Source: Nonomuraea zeae (GTDB lineage: Bacteria > Actinomycetota > Actinomycetes > Streptosporangiales > Streptosporangiaceae). From it: a DNA stretch of 56,864 nt. Positions 24,331 to 33,232 of the stretch are shown one piece after another. The notes beneath the pieces were generated by a model. That model worked only from the letters and a program-made list of their open reading frames with translations, searched no databases and had not been told where the DNA came from. The translations under genes and the position numbers were made by a program. Location of the stretch: positions 1 through 56,864 of the forward strand of contig NZ_VCKX01000044.1 in the NCBI RefSeq assembly GCF_005889725.1, written 5' to 3'. Positions within the stretch are counted from its first letter, which is position 1; each line of letters starts with the position of its first letter.

Positions 24331-26001
24331 TCATTCTGCCAAAGATCGGTATAGGGCTTGATAAGTCTCGGCAACGCGGCTCCAAGTCCGCTTGGCCGCC
24401 ACTTCCGCGCGGCCCGCCTCCCCCATCTCGGAGCGCCTGGCAGGGTCCTCTTTCAGCCCGGCGAGCGCCTCGGCCAGCTCGGCCGGATCACCCGCGGGGA
24501 CCAGCAGCCCGGCGCCGTCGGAGCCGACCAGCTCGGACAGCGCGGGCAGGTCGCTGAGCACCACCGGCTTGCCCAGCGCCATCGCCTCGACGGGCTTGAG
24601 CGGCGTGACGAGCCGGCAGACCCGCAGGTCCTCGCGCGGGCAGACGAAGATGTCGATGGCGTCCTGGGCCTGGAGCGCCTCGTCGGGGCCCACCCGGCCG
24701 GGCAGGATCGCGTCGGTGAGGCCCAGCTCCTCGACGATCTCCAGCAGGTTCTCGCGCTCGGCGCCGTCGCCCACGATGAGCACCCGCACGGGGGCGGACT
24801 GGTCGCGCAGCAGCGCGGCCGCCCGCAGCAGGGTGGCGAAGCCCTCGTAGGCCACGATGCTGGACACCGAGCCGACCACGATCTCTCCGGGCGCGATGCC
24901 GTAGGCGTCCCTGAAGGCGGCGCCGTCGTAGTGGGCCGTCAGCAGCGCGTCGTCCACCGCGTTGGGCGCCAGGTGGATCCGCTCCCTGGGCACGCCCCGC
25001 TCGACGATCTCGGTGGCCATCGTCTCGGCCAGCGTGACGACCGCGTCCGCCTCGTTCATCAGGAACGCCTCGCGCTCACGCTGGAGCAGGTGGCGCTGGC
25101 TGCCGACCCGGGCCGGGTCGCGCGAGGCCCAGGTCTCCTCCAGGAAGCCGCGCACCTCGTAGACGAACGGCGTGCCCGTCCTGTCGCGCACGGCGTGGGC
25201 GACCGAGCCGTTGCGGTGGTCGGTGGCGGCGTGCAGCACCTGCGGCTTGAGCTGGGTGACGAGCTTGGTGACCGCGTCGGCGCCCTTGATCATGCGCCCG
25301 CGCATCTCGAACGGCATCTCGCCGTGCCCGTCGGGCAGCAGCCGGTAGTAGGGGATGCCGTCGATCTCCTCGAATGGCGGCGCGTCCGCGTGCCCCTGCA
25401 GCATCGGCCAGCCCCAGCTCGTGGCCACGTGCGGGTCGAGCCCGGCGGCCTTCTGCGAGCTGACGATGCGGTGGGTGCGCACGGTGTAACCGGCCTGCGT
25501 GTACGGCAGCGCGTTCGTGACCAGGTGCAGCACCCGGCCCTCGACCCGGTCGGTGATGGCGACCTTGGGCCCGGGCGGGATCGGGTTGGGGCTGATCGCG
25601 GCCAGCTCGCCCCGGTAGTAGGCGGCCCTCCGCTTGACGAAGGGGTATTTGGTGTGGGCTTCGAGCACCGCGGCGGCCTCGGTGACCCGGCCGGCCTCCC
25701 AGTGATCCTTGGCCTCGTTCCACGGCCCTCTGATCACGCGCATGCCGAACTTGCGCACGGCCCGCCGGGCCCGCCGGGCGACCGGCCAGGCGACGCTGCC
25801 CACGATGGGCCGCAGCCGGGGCGGGAGCGCGTCGGCGGCGGCCTGTGCCACGCGGACGGGGTCGGACTTGACCTTCGTCGCGACGACGCGAGAAACGATG
25901 AGGGGGTGCTGGACGAAACCCTTGAGAAGTCCACCGACGCCGGCACGGGCGGACTTCGCGGAAACCTTTGAGGAGTCTTGACGACTGGCGTCGGATGCCA
26001 C
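24331..26001 (-). CDS. GT4-family glycosyltransferase with a long N-terminal extension
   Basis: A 556-residue GT-B glycosyltransferase. The first 130 residues are basic and helical (KFGMRVIRGPWNEAKDHWEA) and precede the catalytic fold. That fold begins near RVLHLVTNALPYTQAGYTVR, with VLHAATDHRNGSVAHAVRDR, EIVVGSVSSIVAYEGFATLL and the donor-binding LVTPLKPVEAMALGKPVVL. The N-terminal part may bind the membrane or a partner. The GTG at 26001 has no Shine-Dalgarno but sits 11 nt after TATGGT on the minus strand, so the mRNA is probably nearly leaderless. It is divergent from wecB with a 56-nt shared promoter region, and the dehydrogenase follows 118 nt downstream. Confidence 0.85.
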   Translation of the reverse strand: MASDASRQDSSKVSAKSARAGVGGLLKGFVQHPLIVSRVVATKVKSDPVRVAQAAADALPPRLRPIVGSVAWPVARRARRAVRKFGMRVIRGPWNEAKDHWEAGRVTEAAAVLEAHTKYPFVKRRAAYYRGELAAISPNPIPPGPKVAITDRVEGRVLHLVTNALPYTQAGYTVRTHRIVSSQKAAGLDPHVATSWGWPMLQGHADAPPFEEIDGIPYYRLLPDGHGEMPFEMRGRMIKGADAVTKLVTQLKPQVLHAATDHRNGSVAHAVRDRTGTPFVYEVRGFLEETWASRDPARVGSQRHLLQREREAFLMNEADAVVTLAETMATEIVERGVPRERIHLAPNAVDDALLTAHYDGAAFRDAYGIAPGEIVVGSVSSIVAYEGFATLLRAAALLRDQSAPVRVLIVGDGAERENLLEIVEELGLTDAILPGRVGPDEALQAQDAIDIFVCPREDLRVCRLVTPLKPVEAMALGKPVVLSDLPALSELVGSDGAGLLVPAGDPAELAEALAGLKEDPARRSEMGEAGRAEVAAKRTWSRVAETYQALYRSLAE

Positions 26002-26057
26002 GGTGGGACCGTACCATAGGCAGCGTTTTTTCCCTTCCGCTATGAAAGGCGAGGTCA

Positions 26058-27188
26058 ATGAGGGAGAACCCCCTGGTCCTGCACGTTCTGGGCGCTCGTC
26101 CCAATTTCGTGAAAGCGGCCCCGGTGGTGCGAGCACTCGGTGAACTCGGCGTGCGGCAGGGCATCATCCACACTGGTCAGCACTATGACGCGCTGATGTC
26201 GGACGTCTTCTTCGCGGATCTCGGCCTGCCTGAGCCGGTGGCGAACCTGGCCGTCGGCTCGGGCACCCACGCCAAGCAGACCGCCGCGCTGCTCGTCGGC
26301 CTCGAAGAGGTGATCGGCGAGCAGGATCCCGACCTCGTCGTCGTCTACGGCGACGTGAACTCCACGCTGGCCGCGATCCTGGTCTGCGCCAAGCTCGGCG
26401 TCCGCACCGCGCACGTGGAGGCGGGGCTGCGCTCCTTCGACCGCGGCATGCCGGAGGAGGTCAACAGGGTCGTCACCGACGCCCTGGCCGACCTGCTCTT
26501 CGCCACCTCGCCGGAGGCCCTGTCCTACCTGGCGTCGGAGGGCGTGCCCGCGTCCAAGGTGCACCTGGTGGGCAACCCCATGATCGACAGCCTGTTCTCG
26601 GCGCTGTCCCAGCTGGACCCGGCTCCCGTGGTGGCGCGGCTCGGCCTGCCCGAGCGTTACGCCGTGGCGACCCTGCACCGGCCGGCGAACGTGGACACCC
26701 CCGAGGCGGCGAAGGAGCTGGTCGACGCCGTGCTCGCGGTCGCGTCCCGGATCCCGATCGTGGTGCCGATCCACCCGCGCGGACGCGTCCGGCTGGCCGA
26801 GGCCGGGCTGGTCGACGGCGAGCTGATCAGGGTCGTCGACCCGCTGGGGTATGTGGACTTCCTCTCACTCGTACGCGGCGCCGCCCTCGTCGTCACGGAC
26901 TCCGGCGGCGTGCAGGAGGAGACCACCATGCTCGGCGTCCCCTGCCTGACCGTCCGGCCCAACACCGAGCGGCCGATCACGATCACGCACGGCACGAACC
27001 GCCTGGTCACGCCCGCCCTGCTGCCGGCCGCCGCGGAGAAGGCGCTGGCCGACGGCGCCGCGACGCCCGCCGGCGAGCTGCCGGTGCTGTGGGACGGCCA
27101 GGCCGGGCCGCGGATCGCCACGGTGATCTCCGCCTGGCTCAAGGGGGACAACCTCGCGCCTGCCTCTCAGGGCAAACGCTCCGAATAA
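26058..27188 (+). CDS. wecB: UDP-N-acetylglucosamine 2-epimerase (non-hydrolysing)
   Basis: A 376-residue epimerase that interconverts UDP-GlcNAc and UDP-ManNAc in the cytoplasm. The family motifs are clear: HVLGARPNFVKAAPVVRALG, VVYGDVNSTLAAILVCAKLG, AHVEAGLRSFDRGMPEEVNR, ATLHRPANVD and VVTDSGGVQEETTMLGVP, which covers the acid residues and the UDP-binding region. The length is normal. The ATG at 26058 is preceded by GAGG and AAAGG. Paired with the dehydrogenase of this locus it would yield UDP-ManNAcA, a typical precursor of teichuronic-like surface glycans. It heads a plus-strand operon with the large fused glycosyltransferase 58 nt downstream. Confidence 0.92.
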   Translation: MRENPLVLHVLGARPNFVKAAPVVRALGELGVRQGIIHTGQHYDALMSDVFFADLGLPEPVANLAVGSGTHAKQTAALLVGLEEVIGEQDPDLVVVYGDVNSTLAAILVCAKLGVRTAHVEAGLRSFDRGMPEEVNRVVTDALADLLFATSPEALSYLASEGVPASKVHLVGNPMIDSLFSALSQLDPAPVVARLGLPERYAVATLHRPANVDTPEAAKELVDAVLAVASRIPIVVPIHPRGRVRLAEAGLVDGELIRVVDPLGYVDFLSLVRGAALVVTDSGGVQEETTMLGVPCLTVRPNTERPITITHGTNRLVTPALLPAAAEKALADGAATPAGELPVLWDGQAGPRIATVISAWLKGDNLAPASQGKRSE

Positions 27189-27246
27189 CGGGCGCTTCCG
27201 CCGTAACATGACATACCTCCGCGCGAAGTGATTGGCGAGAACCCTC

Positions 27247-29283
27247 ATGGCCGATACCCCTGAAGAGCCCACGTACCAGCGACTCGGCCCCGTGAACTGG
27301 CTGCCCGAGGAGCGCAAGCTCGTCGAGCGGTACGAGGCGGAGGTCAGGGAGCTCCGCCGGCGGCTGGAGATCGCCGAGGCCAAGGCCGCGTACGCGAACT
27401 GGAAGCTGGAGGCCACCCAGGCCAAGCGGACGTTCAAGCTGGGCGAGGCCCTGGGCTCGAAGAGCCCGGGGAAGATCGTCGAGGCGGTCAGGTCGAAGGA
27501 GAAGGCGCCGAAGCCGCCCATCCCGGTCACCGAGGCGGCCGAGGCGGCCGGCCACCGGCCGCCGCCCGTCGAGGTCCCCACGGTGAAGTGGCCGCTCGGC
27601 CCGGTGGCCAGGCCCGACCTCAAGGTCGCGGTGATCCTGGACGACTTCTCCAGGATGGCCTTCCGCTACGAGTGGGACCAGATCGAGTTCGGGCTCAAGG
27701 ACTGGCCGGAGATCTTCGCGGAGAAGCGTCCCGACCTGCTGTTCTGCGAGTCGGCGTGGCACGGGAACCAGGGCCGCTGGCGTTACCAGATGACCGGCAC
27801 GAACGCCCCCAAGGACCCGCTGCGCGACCTCGTGGCCTGGTGCCGGCAGGAGGGCATCCCGACGGTCTTCTGGAACAAGGAGGACCCGCCGAACTTCGAC
27901 TTCTTCATCGACACGGCCAAGCTGTTCGACTACGTGTTCACCTGCGACGGTGACATGCTGCCGAAATATCGCGAAATTTTGGGCCACGACCGGGTGGACG
28001 TGCTCCAGTTCGCCGCCCAGCCCCGCGTCCACAACCCGATCCAGCAGCCCAAGGGCCGCCTGCACGACGTGGTCTTCGCCGGGATGTACTTCCGCGACAA
28101 GCACCCCGAGCGTCGCGAGCAGATGGAGACCGTGCTCGACCCGGTCAGGGAGCTGGGCCTGCACATCTTCGCGCGCAACGGCGAGGTGGACGACAAGTAC
28201 GCCTGGCCGGAGAAGTACCGGCCGCACATCGTGGGCGAGCTGCCCTACGACCAGATGCTGGCCGCGTACCGGATGTACAAGGTCTTCCTGAACGTCAACT
28301 CGGTGCTCGACTCGCCGACCATGTGCGCCCGCCGCGTCTTCGAGCTGTCGGCCTGCTCGACCCCCGTCGTGTCGGGGTGGTCACGGGCGATCGAGGAGAC
28401 GTTCGGCGACCTGCTGCCCATCGCGCGGGAGCCGATCGAGTCGTACAACCAGGTCCTGCACCTGATCAACAGCCCCGAGCTGCGCGCCAGGATGGGGCAT
28501 CTGGCGATGCGCGAGGTCTTCGACAAGCACCTGTTCTCGCACCGCGTGGACCAGATCCTCCAGGACCTGGGACACCAGGTGCAGCCGAGGTCGCGCTCGA
28601 TCTCGGTCGTGCTGCCCACCAACCGCGCCTCCCAGATCGAGCACGCGATCTCCTCGGTGGCCAGGCAGCGCCACCGCCCGCTCCAGCTCGTCATGGTGCT
28701 GCACGGCCTGGACATCGACCCGGTGGTGGTGGCCGACAAGGCTCGCATGGCGGGCATCTCCGACGTCGTCGTCCTGCCCGCCGCCGCGGAGCTCTCGCTC
28801 GGCGCCTGCATGAACCTGGGCATCGCGGCCTCGGAGGGCGACCTGATCGCCAAGATGGACGACGACAACCTCTACGGCGAGCACTACCTGTCGGACCTGG
28901 TCCGCGCGTTCGACTACTCGGACGCCGAGCTGGTCGGCAAGGGCGCGCACTACGCCTACTTCGAGGGCAGCAACACGACCATGCTGCGCCTGCCCGGCCT
29001 GGAGCACCGCTACTCCTTCCTGGTCCAGGGCGGCACGTTCCTCGGCAAGGCGGACATGTTCCGCGCGTACGGCTTCGCGGACATCACCCGCGGCGAGGAC
29101 ACCCACCTCGTCCGGCGGCTGAAGGAGGACTCCGTCAAGATCTACTCGGCGGACCGCTTCAACTTCGTCTACTGGCGCAGCGCCGACGCCTCCATGCACA
29201 CCTGGCAGGCGGACCACATCAAGCTGACCCGCAACGCCCAGTTCTCCTTCGTCGGCCGCCCGGACGCGCACGTGCTCATCTGA
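27247..29283 (+). CDS. Two-domain glycosyltransferase (CgeB-like GT-B plus GT2-like)
   Basis: A 678-residue fusion. Residues about 17-62 form a coiled coil (ERKLVERYEAEVRELRRRLE). Residues about 110-430 resemble CgeB/DUF3880-type glycosyltransferases: VIPVFWNKEDPP-like text reads IPTVFWNKEDPPNFDFFIDT, and DSPTMCARRVFELSACSTPV is the donor-site region. From about 450 a GT2-like domain follows with ISVVLPTNRASQIEHAISSV and the acidic motif AKMDDDNLYGEHYLSDLVRA, then FLGKADMFRAYGF and GEDTHLVRRLK. It could therefore add two sugars in series during polymer repeat-unit synthesis. ATG 27247 is used. It is the last plus-strand gene of the locus. Confidence 0.85.
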   Translation: MADTPEEPTYQRLGPVNWLPEERKLVERYEAEVRELRRRLEIAEAKAAYANWKLEATQAKRTFKLGEALGSKSPGKIVEAVRSKEKAPKPPIPVTEAAEAAGHRPPPVEVPTVKWPLGPVARPDLKVAVILDDFSRMAFRYEWDQIEFGLKDWPEIFAEKRPDLLFCESAWHGNQGRWRYQMTGTNAPKDPLRDLVAWCRQEGIPTVFWNKEDPPNFDFFIDTAKLFDYVFTCDGDMLPKYREILGHDRVDVLQFAAQPRVHNPIQQPKGRLHDVVFAGMYFRDKHPERREQMETVLDPVRELGLHIFARNGEVDDKYAWPEKYRPHIVGELPYDQMLAAYRMYKVFLNVNSVLDSPTMCARRVFELSACSTPVVSGWSRAIEETFGDLLPIAREPIESYNQVLHLINSPELRARMGHLAMREVFDKHLFSHRVDQILQDLGHQVQPRSRSISVVLPTNRASQIEHAISSVARQRHRPLQLVMVLHGLDIDPVVVADKARMAGISDVVVLPAAAELSLGACMNLGIAASEGDLIAKMDDDNLYGEHYLSDLVRAFDYSDAELVGKGAHYAYFEGSNTTMLRLPGLEHRYSFLVQGGTFLGKADMFRAYGFADITRGEDTHLVRRLKEDSVKIYSADRFNFVYWRSADASMHTWQADHIKLTRNAQFSFVGRPDAHVLI

Positions 29284-29299
29284 CGGCCCCGGTGAGCCT

Positions 29300-29344
29300 G
29301 TTCGCCTCCTGAGCTCCCCGGACGAGACTCCCAGGAAGGCGAAC
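29300..29344. terminator. Bidirectional hairpin terminator between convergent genes
   Basis: GTTCGCCT (29300-29307) pairs with AGGCGAAC (29337-29344), extended by CCT against AGG after a one-base bulge. A long GC-rich loop separates the arms. It lies exactly between the convergent stops of the fused glycosyltransferase (29283) and the lipoprotein gene (29346). There is no U-tract, as is common in actinomycetes. Confidence 0.55.
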
Positions 29345-29345
29345 G

Positions 29346-30032
29346 CTATCTGGTGACCCGCGCCAGGTTCTGGTCGGCGAGGCGGGCGAGCTCGAAGAGC
29401 CCCTGCTGCTTCACCCGCTGCCCGACCACGAGCATGCTCATGATCAGGGTGCCGCGCCTGATCATGACGGAGCCGATCTGGGCGTTCTTCTCGCCGCCCG
29501 CCGCCGTGGTGAGGTAGGCGCGCGACTGGTCGCCCTTGGCGGGCATGTCCAGGGCCTTGGTCTTGTAGGTGACCCGCGTGCCGGACACCTCCGCGGTGTA
29601 GGAGGCGCACTGCTTCGGCAGCGTCTGCGGGAAGGTCTCCGCCGGCATCGCCACCACGGCCTGCGTGATCGAGCCGCGGGCGGCGGAGAAGGCGATCACG
29701 GCCGCGGGCGCCGCGGCGACGTCGGGCTGGGCTGCGTCGAGCTGAGCGGCCCCCGCGCACTCAGGTCGCTGGAGCTTGGCCTGGCGGATGGCGGCCAGGC
29801 CCTGCTGGATGGACTTGAGCGAGCCGAACGCGCCCAGCTCGGGGCCGTAGGCGATGCTCATGCCCTTCGGCACCGGCAGCAGGGCGGCCCGCAGCCGCGC
29901 GGACTCGGCGGACTGGGACGACTGCGCGGACGGGGACGGCGGGGACGCGGCGGGCCCGCCGGCCTCCTCGCCGGACGAGCATCCGGCAAGGACCATCATG
30001 CTCAGGGATATGCCAGAAATGGCCTTAAGCAT
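29346..30032 (-). CDS. Putative lipoprotein, function unknown
   Basis: A 228-residue exported lipoprotein: a short basic start, a hydrophobic core and the lipobox VLAGC with Cys18 lipidated. A serine/proline/glutamine-rich linker follows. The mature domain has two further cysteines (RPECAGAAQLD and PKQCASYTAEV) that could pair, and it ends with a hydrophobic stretch (LIMSMLVVGQ) within a beta-rich region. I do not recognise the family; it resembles generic actinobacterial solute- or sensor-type lipoproteins. ATG 30032 has GAGGAG three nucleotides upstream, a strong site. It lies downstream of the SPFH genes on the same strand with a 75-nt gap, so it may be co-transcribed with that membrane module. 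Confidence 0.8.
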   Translation of the reverse strand: MLKAISGISLSMMVLAGCSSGEEAGGPAASPPSPSAQSSQSAESARLRAALLPVPKGMSIAYGPELGAFGSLKSIQQGLAAIRQAKLQRPECAGAAQLDAAQPDVAAAPAAVIAFSAARGSITQAVVAMPAETFPQTLPKQCASYTAEVSGTRVTYKTKALDMPAKGDQSRAYLTTAAGGEKNAQIGSVMIRRGTLIMSMLVVGQRVKQQGLFELARLADQNLARVTR

Positions 30033-30107
30033 GGACTCCTCAATTCACTCAGGCGGCATTATCCAAAACGCTAGAGGAAGTGAAGAGTGGGGAGCCGAGT
30101 AACGTCG

Positions 30108-31448
30108 CTATTCGCGGGATTCAGTGGCTTTACGAATGATTTCCGATTCGGCGCCATTCGGCGTTCCGGCAGCTCCGCCGTTCAGCAGGGCCCTGGCGAG
30201 ACCGAGTCCCGCGCCGCCCAGTGTGAGCGCTTTGGCGAGCATTTCCTCCACACCCTGCGCGCCGTTCAGCACCACCATGTGGTCGACGTTTCCGAACGCC
30301 TTCGCGCCCGCCTCCACGATCTCGGGCCAGTGCTCGGCGAGCTGCTGGGCGACGACCGCCTCCTGGTTGCTCGCCAGCGCCTCCGCGCGGGCCTTGATGG
30401 CCTCGGCCTGGGCCAGGCCCCTGGCCCGCGCCGCGTCCGCCTCCGCCATGCCGCGCAGCCTGGTCGCCTCCGCCTCGGCCTCACCGCGCAGCCTGATGCC
30501 CTCGGCCTCGGCCTGCGCCTGGGCGACCGCCGCGCGCCGCGCCGCCTCCGCCAGCGTGACCTGCTCGTACGCCCGGGCGTCCGCGGGCCTGCGCACCTCG
30601 CCTTCGAGCCGCTTCTCCGCGAGCTGCGCCTCCCGCTCGGCGGCGGAGGTCTGCTGGACCACGACCTCCTGGCGGGCGGTGGCCTCCGACAGCGGGCCGG
30701 CCTGCTTGGCCAGGGCCCCGGCCCGGTCGATCTCGGCCTGGTACCCGGCCTGCTGGATGCGGGCCTCGCGGACGGCCGCGGCCTTCTTGATGCTGGCCTC
30801 CTGCTCGGCGGCGGTGGCCTCCTGGTCGCGCTGCGCCTCCGCGATCCTGGCCAGCGAGGCCACGGCGGCGGCGTGCGGGCGGCCCAGGTTGGCGATGTAG
30901 CCGGTGGCGTCGTCGATCTCCTGGATCTGCAGCGAGTCCACGTTCAGGCCGAGCTTGCTCATCTCGTCGGCCGACGACGTGCGGATCTCGTTGGTGAGCG
31001 CGTCGCGGTTGACGATCAGGTCCTCGACCGTGAGGTTGCCGATGATCGAGCGCAGGTGGCCGGAGAAGAGCTGGTGCGTCTTGTCGTCCACGGTCTTCTG
31101 CTGGTCGAGGAAGCGCCGCGCGGCGTTGGCGATGGAGACGAAGTCGTCGCCCACCTTGTAGATCACCACGCCGCGCACGTGCACCGGGATGCCCTGCTTG
31201 GTCACGCACTTGACCTCCAGCTGGGAGACCCGGCTGTCGAGCGACATGCGGCGCGCGGTCTGGAACCCGGGGAGGACCAGCGCGCCCTTCCCCGTGACGA
31301 TCTTGAAGCCGAGCGTCTCCCTGCCGCGCGCGCCGAGGCCGGAGATGAGGATCGCCTCGTTCGGCTCGGCGACCCGCCAGATCAGCTTGAACACGACCAC
31401 GCAGACCAGGGCGATGGCGGCGATGATTCCTGCCAGCAGTAAGTCCAT
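30108..31448 (-). CDS. Flotillin-like SPFH/band 7 membrane protein (copy A)
   Basis: A 446-residue flotillin-type protein. One N-terminal membrane helix (LLLAGIIAAIALVCVVVFKL) is followed by an SPFH domain (GLGARGRETLGFKIVTGKGA; GIPVHVRGVVIYKVGDDFVS; HQLFSGHLRSIIGNLTVEDL) and a long Ala/Glu/Arg-rich coiled coil (about 200-360). The C-terminus, with the NVDHMVVLNGAQGVEEMLAK core, is conserved. Flotillins organise membrane microdomains and act as scaffolds for other membrane proteins. ATG 31448 is selected because GGGAG lies six nucleotides upstream; TTG 31454 is possible. The adjacent copy B is a close paralogue, so the pair arose by tandem duplication. Confidence 0.88.
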   Translation of the reverse strand: MDLLLAGIIAAIALVCVVVFKLIWRVAEPNEAILISGLGARGRETLGFKIVTGKGALVLPGFQTARRMSLDSRVSQLEVKCVTKQGIPVHVRGVVIYKVGDDFVSIANAARRFLDQQKTVDDKTHQLFSGHLRSIIGNLTVEDLIVNRDALTNEIRTSSADEMSKLGLNVDSLQIQEIDDATGYIANLGRPHAAAVASLARIAEAQRDQEATAAEQEASIKKAAAVREARIQQAGYQAEIDRAGALAKQAGPLSEATARQEVVVQQTSAAEREAQLAEKRLEGEVRRPADARAYEQVTLAEAARRAAVAQAQAEAEGIRLRGEAEAEATRLRGMAEADAARARGLAQAEAIKARAEALASNQEAVVAQQLAEHWPEIVEAGAKAFGNVDHMVVLNGAQGVEEMLAKALTLGGAGLGLARALLNGGAAGTPNGAESEIIRKATESRE

Positions 31449-31526
31449 GGCCAACTCCCGGGGACGTCGTCGTATGAATCGCCGACCAGACTTCCCGGCT
31501 CGCCCTGAATTCGACGGTACGCCGCT

Positions 31527-33020
31527 TCAGGGCGTCTTGCCAGACACCTCCGGTTCAGCGCCATTAGAGGTGACTTCCGGGTTGGGGGTGACGCCGTTGA
31601 GCAGCGCCCTGGCCAGGCCGAGCCCGGTGCCGCCGAGCGTGAGCGCCTTCGCCAGCAGCTCCTCGACGCCCTGCGCGCCGTTCAGCACCACCATGTGGTC
31701 CACGTTCCCGAACGCCTTCGCGCCCGCCTCGACGACCTCGGGCCAGCGCTCGGCGAGTTGCTGGGCGATGACCGCCTCCTGGTTCTCCTTCAGCGCCTGC
31801 GCCCGCGCGCTGATGGCCTTGGCCTCCGCCAGGCCCTTGGCCTGCGACGCCTCGGCCTCCGCCAGGCCCAGCGCCTTGGCCGCCTCCGCGCCGGCCAGAC
31901 CCCGCGCCCTGGCCGCCTCGGCCTCGGCCGCACCCGCGATCTTCGTGGCCGCGCCCGCCGCCTCGCCGCGCAGCCGTACGGACTCGGCCTCGGCCGCGGC
32001 GGCCAGCTTGACCTGGCTGGCCTGCGCGGCGGCGCGCAGCTCGGTCTCCCTGGCCTCGGCCTCCGCCTGCGCGATGCGGGCGTCCCGCTCGGCCTGGGAG
32101 AGCGTCACGGTCTCGTACGCCTTGGCGTCGGCGGGCTTGCGCACCTGCGACTGGAGCCGCTGCTCGGCGAGCTGGGCCTCCAGCTCGGCGGCCCTGGTCT
32201 CCTGGACGACCACCTCCTGGCGGGCGGTCGCCTCCGACAGCGGCCCCGCCTGGCGGGTCGTGGCCTGGGCCCGGTCGATCTCGGCCTGGTAGGCGGCCTG
32301 CTTGATCTGCGCGTCGCGCCAGGCCGCGGCCTTGTTGGCGGCGGCGATCTGCTCGGCCTCGGTGGCCTCCTGGTCGCGCTGTGCCTGCGCGATGCGGGCG
32401 GTGGCGGCGACCCTGGCGGCGTGCGGCTTGCCGAGGTTGGTGATGTAGCCGGTCTCGTCCTCGATCTCCTGGATCTGCAGCGAGTCCACGATCAGGCCCA
32501 GCTTGCTCATCTCGTCGGCGGCCGAGGCCCTGGTCTCGCTGGTCAGGCGCTCGCGGTTGAGTATCAGATCCTCGATCGTGAGGTTGCCGATGATCGAGCG
32601 CAGGTGCCCGGTGAACAGCTCGTGGATCGCGCTGGTCATGAAGTCCTGCTGGTCGAGGAAGCGGCGGGCGGCGTTCGCGATCGAGGACAGGTCGTCGCCG
32701 ACCTTGTAGATCACCACCCCGCGGATCTGCACGGGTATGCCCTGCTGGGTGACGCAGGCGACCTGCAGATTGGCCGCCCGGGTGTCCAGCCGCAGGCGCC
32801 TGGCCGCCTGGAACCCGGGCAGCACCGCCGTGCCCTTGCCCGTGATGATCTTGAAGCCGAGACTGTCGGGGCCCTCGCCGCGGCGGCGGCCGGCGCCCAG
32901 GCCGGAGATGATCAGGGCCTCGTTGGGCTCCGCGACCCGCCACACGGCCTTGAACAGCAGGATGAGAACGACGGCCGCGGCGATGACGCCACCGGCGGCG
33001 AGGTAGAGCTCAGGGGACAT
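31527..33020 (-). CDS. Flotillin-like SPFH/band 7 membrane protein (copy B, longer coiled coil)
   Basis: A 497-residue paralogue of the downstream SPFH protein. It shares the anchor (YLAAGGVIAAAVVLILLFKA), the SPFH core (SLGFKIITGKGTAVLPGFQA; GIPVQIRGVVIYKVGDDLSS; FTGHLRSIIGNLTIEDLILN) and the C-terminal NVDHMVVLNGAQGVEELLAK. It differs by about 50 extra residues in the coiled coil, built of A-E-A-A-R-G-L-A-like units (EAARARGLAGAEAAKALGLA). Copies A and B could form mixed oligomers. ATG 33020 is supported by GGGAGG six nucleotides upstream. The NfeD-like mini gene ends 11 nt upstream, so the three genes are one operon. Confidence 0.88.
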   Translation of the reverse strand: MSPELYLAAGGVIAAAVVLILLFKAVWRVAEPNEALIISGLGAGRRRGEGPDSLGFKIITGKGTAVLPGFQAARRLRLDTRAANLQVACVTQQGIPVQIRGVVIYKVGDDLSSIANAARRFLDQQDFMTSAIHELFTGHLRSIIGNLTIEDLILNRERLTSETRASAADEMSKLGLIVDSLQIQEIEDETGYITNLGKPHAARVAATARIAQAQRDQEATEAEQIAAANKAAAWRDAQIKQAAYQAEIDRAQATTRQAGPLSEATARQEVVVQETRAAELEAQLAEQRLQSQVRKPADAKAYETVTLSQAERDARIAQAEAEARETELRAAAQASQVKLAAAAEAESVRLRGEAAGAATKIAGAAEAEAARARGLAGAEAAKALGLAEAEASQAKGLAEAKAISARAQALKENQEAVIAQQLAERWPEVVEAGAKAFGNVDHMVVLNGAQGVEELLAKALTLGGTGLGLARALLNGVTPNPEVTSNGAEPEVSGKTP

Positions 33021-33031
33021 CCGGGGCCTCC

Positions 33032-33232
33032 CTAGACGAGTGCTCTTGCCACGTACACGGTTCTCGGGGGGAAGTAGTCCACGACCACCACGATGGAGCC
33101 CGTGGCGATCTCCTCGTCGGGCACGCTGGGATGTGCGTAGAACGCCTCGACGCCGCCCCTGATCGGGATCATGACCTCGCCGACGAGCCCTGGGCCGATC
33201 TTCCCCGTGACCCTGCCCTGCTTGCCGACCAC
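33032..33232 (-). CDS. NfeD-like OB-fold mini protein of the flotillin operon
   Basis: A 66-residue protein that starts with GTG 33232 behind GGGGGAG. The sequence GKQGRVTGKIGPGLVGEVMI, then GGVEAFYAHPS and SIVVVVDYFPPRTVYVARAL, reads like the five-stranded OB-fold of the NfeD C-terminal domain, including the late VVVVDY hydrophobic strand. NfeD-family proteins are the normal partners of flotillins. This one has no protease domain and no membrane helix, so it is a stand-alone OB domain. It is the first gene of the operon, 11 nt before copy B, and divergent from the FAD oxidoreductase. Confidence 0.72.
   Translation of the reverse strand: MVGKQGRVTGKIGPGLVGEVMIPIRGGVEAFYAHPSVPDEEIATGSIVVVVDYFPPRTVYVARALV

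Noticed and set aside
31695..33035. Long plus-strand open frame antisense to flotillin copy B
   Set aside because: It mirrors the Ala/Glu/Arg-rich coiled coil of the real gene and only looks coding because of GC-rich third positions.
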